Assembly (NCBI GenBank): GCA_025924495.1
Contig: JAICIG010000183.1
Span: 1 to 14,568 of the forward strand
DNA length: 14,568 bases
Source: Pirellulales bacterium
GTDB taxonomy: Bacteria; Planctomycetota; Planctomycetia; Pirellulales; JAICIG01
Reading direction: 5' to 3'
A model generated the notes under the pieces. The model had not been told where the DNA came from. It saw only the letters and a list, made by a program, of their open reading frames with translations, and did not search any database. The position numbers were made by a program, and so were the translations under genes. Positions 14,218 through 14,568 of this stretch are shown here, in pieces; the first letter of the stretch is position 1, and every line of letters begins with the position of its first letter.

Positions 14218-14568
14218 CCGCTCGATGGAAATCACGCCGTTCCAACTCGGCGGCGGAGTGTGATCGTGCTGCAAGATGTAGCTCATCAACAGATCTTTGC
14301 CGCGGTCTTCGGCAGGCACCATGTGCAGGCGTTCGTAGGCGGGTTTCCAATCGCCCGAGAGAAACGCGGTCAGCGCCGCATCGTAATGCGCGAGATGCTC
14401 GTCGCTGAGGCGGTTGTCGCGGCTGGCGGGCGGCAGCAACTCGCTGACCATGGTCGGCGTGTTCAGTCCCTCGGGTTTGATCAAAGCCAGCCGGCGGCAG
14501 CGCACGAGCGATTTCGGCATCTGCTCGTTGACGACCTTGGCCGTCGCCTCGTCGAGCAGGATCGGCAC
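14209..14568 (-). CDS. C-terminal end of a second class III cyclase-like protein (partial)
   Basis: The frame runs from the right window edge to TGA at 14211-14209; its start lies outside. The GTG at the very edge is probably internal. The 119 visible residues begin with 'PILLDEATAKVV', the position after the catalytic core where the upstream cyclase reads 'GVIVTSATHERLN'. A beta segment (about 28-47) and a helical TPR-like tail follow, as in that cyclase. The end, H-T-P-P-P-S-W-N-G-V-I, matches a tail often seen in planctomycete adenylate/guanylate cyclases as I recall them. It is convergent with the cyclase at 12332-14155, 53 bases apart. No catalytic residues are visible, so the assignment rests on the tail only. 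Confidence 0.65.
   Translation of the reverse strand: MPILLDEATAKVVNEQMPKSLVRCRRLALIKPEGLNTPTMVSELLPPASRDNRLSDEHLAHYDAALTAFLSGDWKPAYERLHMVPAEDRGKDLLMSYILQHDHTPPPSWNGVISIERKR

Noticed and set aside
1..14568. CRISPR array, tRNA, rRNA or insertion sequence
   Set aside because: No spaced direct repeats, cloverleaf-like or rRNA-like stretches, or transposase-like translation were seen; the only strong DNA repeats are the TPR units and the nested inverted repeat.

Overview
This window is very probably from a planctomycete (Planctomycetota, Pirellulales-like). The evidence is a DUF1559 'H-X9-DG' pseudopilin-type protein, a Ser/Thr kinase with a DWG activation motif and a long TPR tail, exported caspase-like proteins joined to DUF4384 or lipoprotein-like domains, and FHA-GAF-cyclases. 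The DNA is GC-rich and several start codons are TTG or lack a clear Shine-Dalgarno. Identifications come from reading the translations and recalled family signatures; no database search was run.

Layout. (1) 1-503 (+): 3' end of a DUF1559 gene, followed by an intrinsic terminator near 569-607. (2) 693-1295 (-): a small three-segment membrane protein of the DUF5706/PycTM family, the membrane effector family of Pycsar anti-phage signalling. (3) 1296-1743: divergent intergenic region. (4) 1744-4551 (+): membrane-anchored Ser/Thr kinase with a large C-terminal TPR-like region. (5) 4552-4775: convergent intergenic region with a nested inverted repeat (4648-4736). (6) 11984 down to 4776 (-): three closely spaced genes, probably an operon, each encoding a different exported clan-CD (caspase-fold) protein. 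In transcription order they are DUF4384-metacaspase, ten-TPR-CHAT, and caspase-EF-loop-FlgO/LpoB-like. (7) 11985-12331: divergent control region with a plausible sigma70-type promoter for the next gene. (8) 12332-14155 (+): FHA-GAF-class III nucleotidyl cyclase with a TPR-like tail. (9) 14209-14568 (-): C-terminal end of what looks like a second planctomycete cyclase, convergent with the first and cut by the window edge.

How it may work together (inference). The window gathers signalling inputs (kinase with exported TPR sensor, FHA/GAF-gated cyclases, an orphan Pycsar-type membrane protein) and three protease-like outputs with intact His/Cys dyads. The signal peptides put the caspase-fold proteins on the same side of the membrane as the kinase's TPR region. 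That argues for an envelope or periplasmic proteolytic cascade, not a standard cytosolic immune operon. The most unusual points are the three-caspase-fold operon, the non-canonical substrate-specifying residues (Asp/Gly) in the cyclase, and the PycTM-like gene with no adjacent dedicated cyclase.
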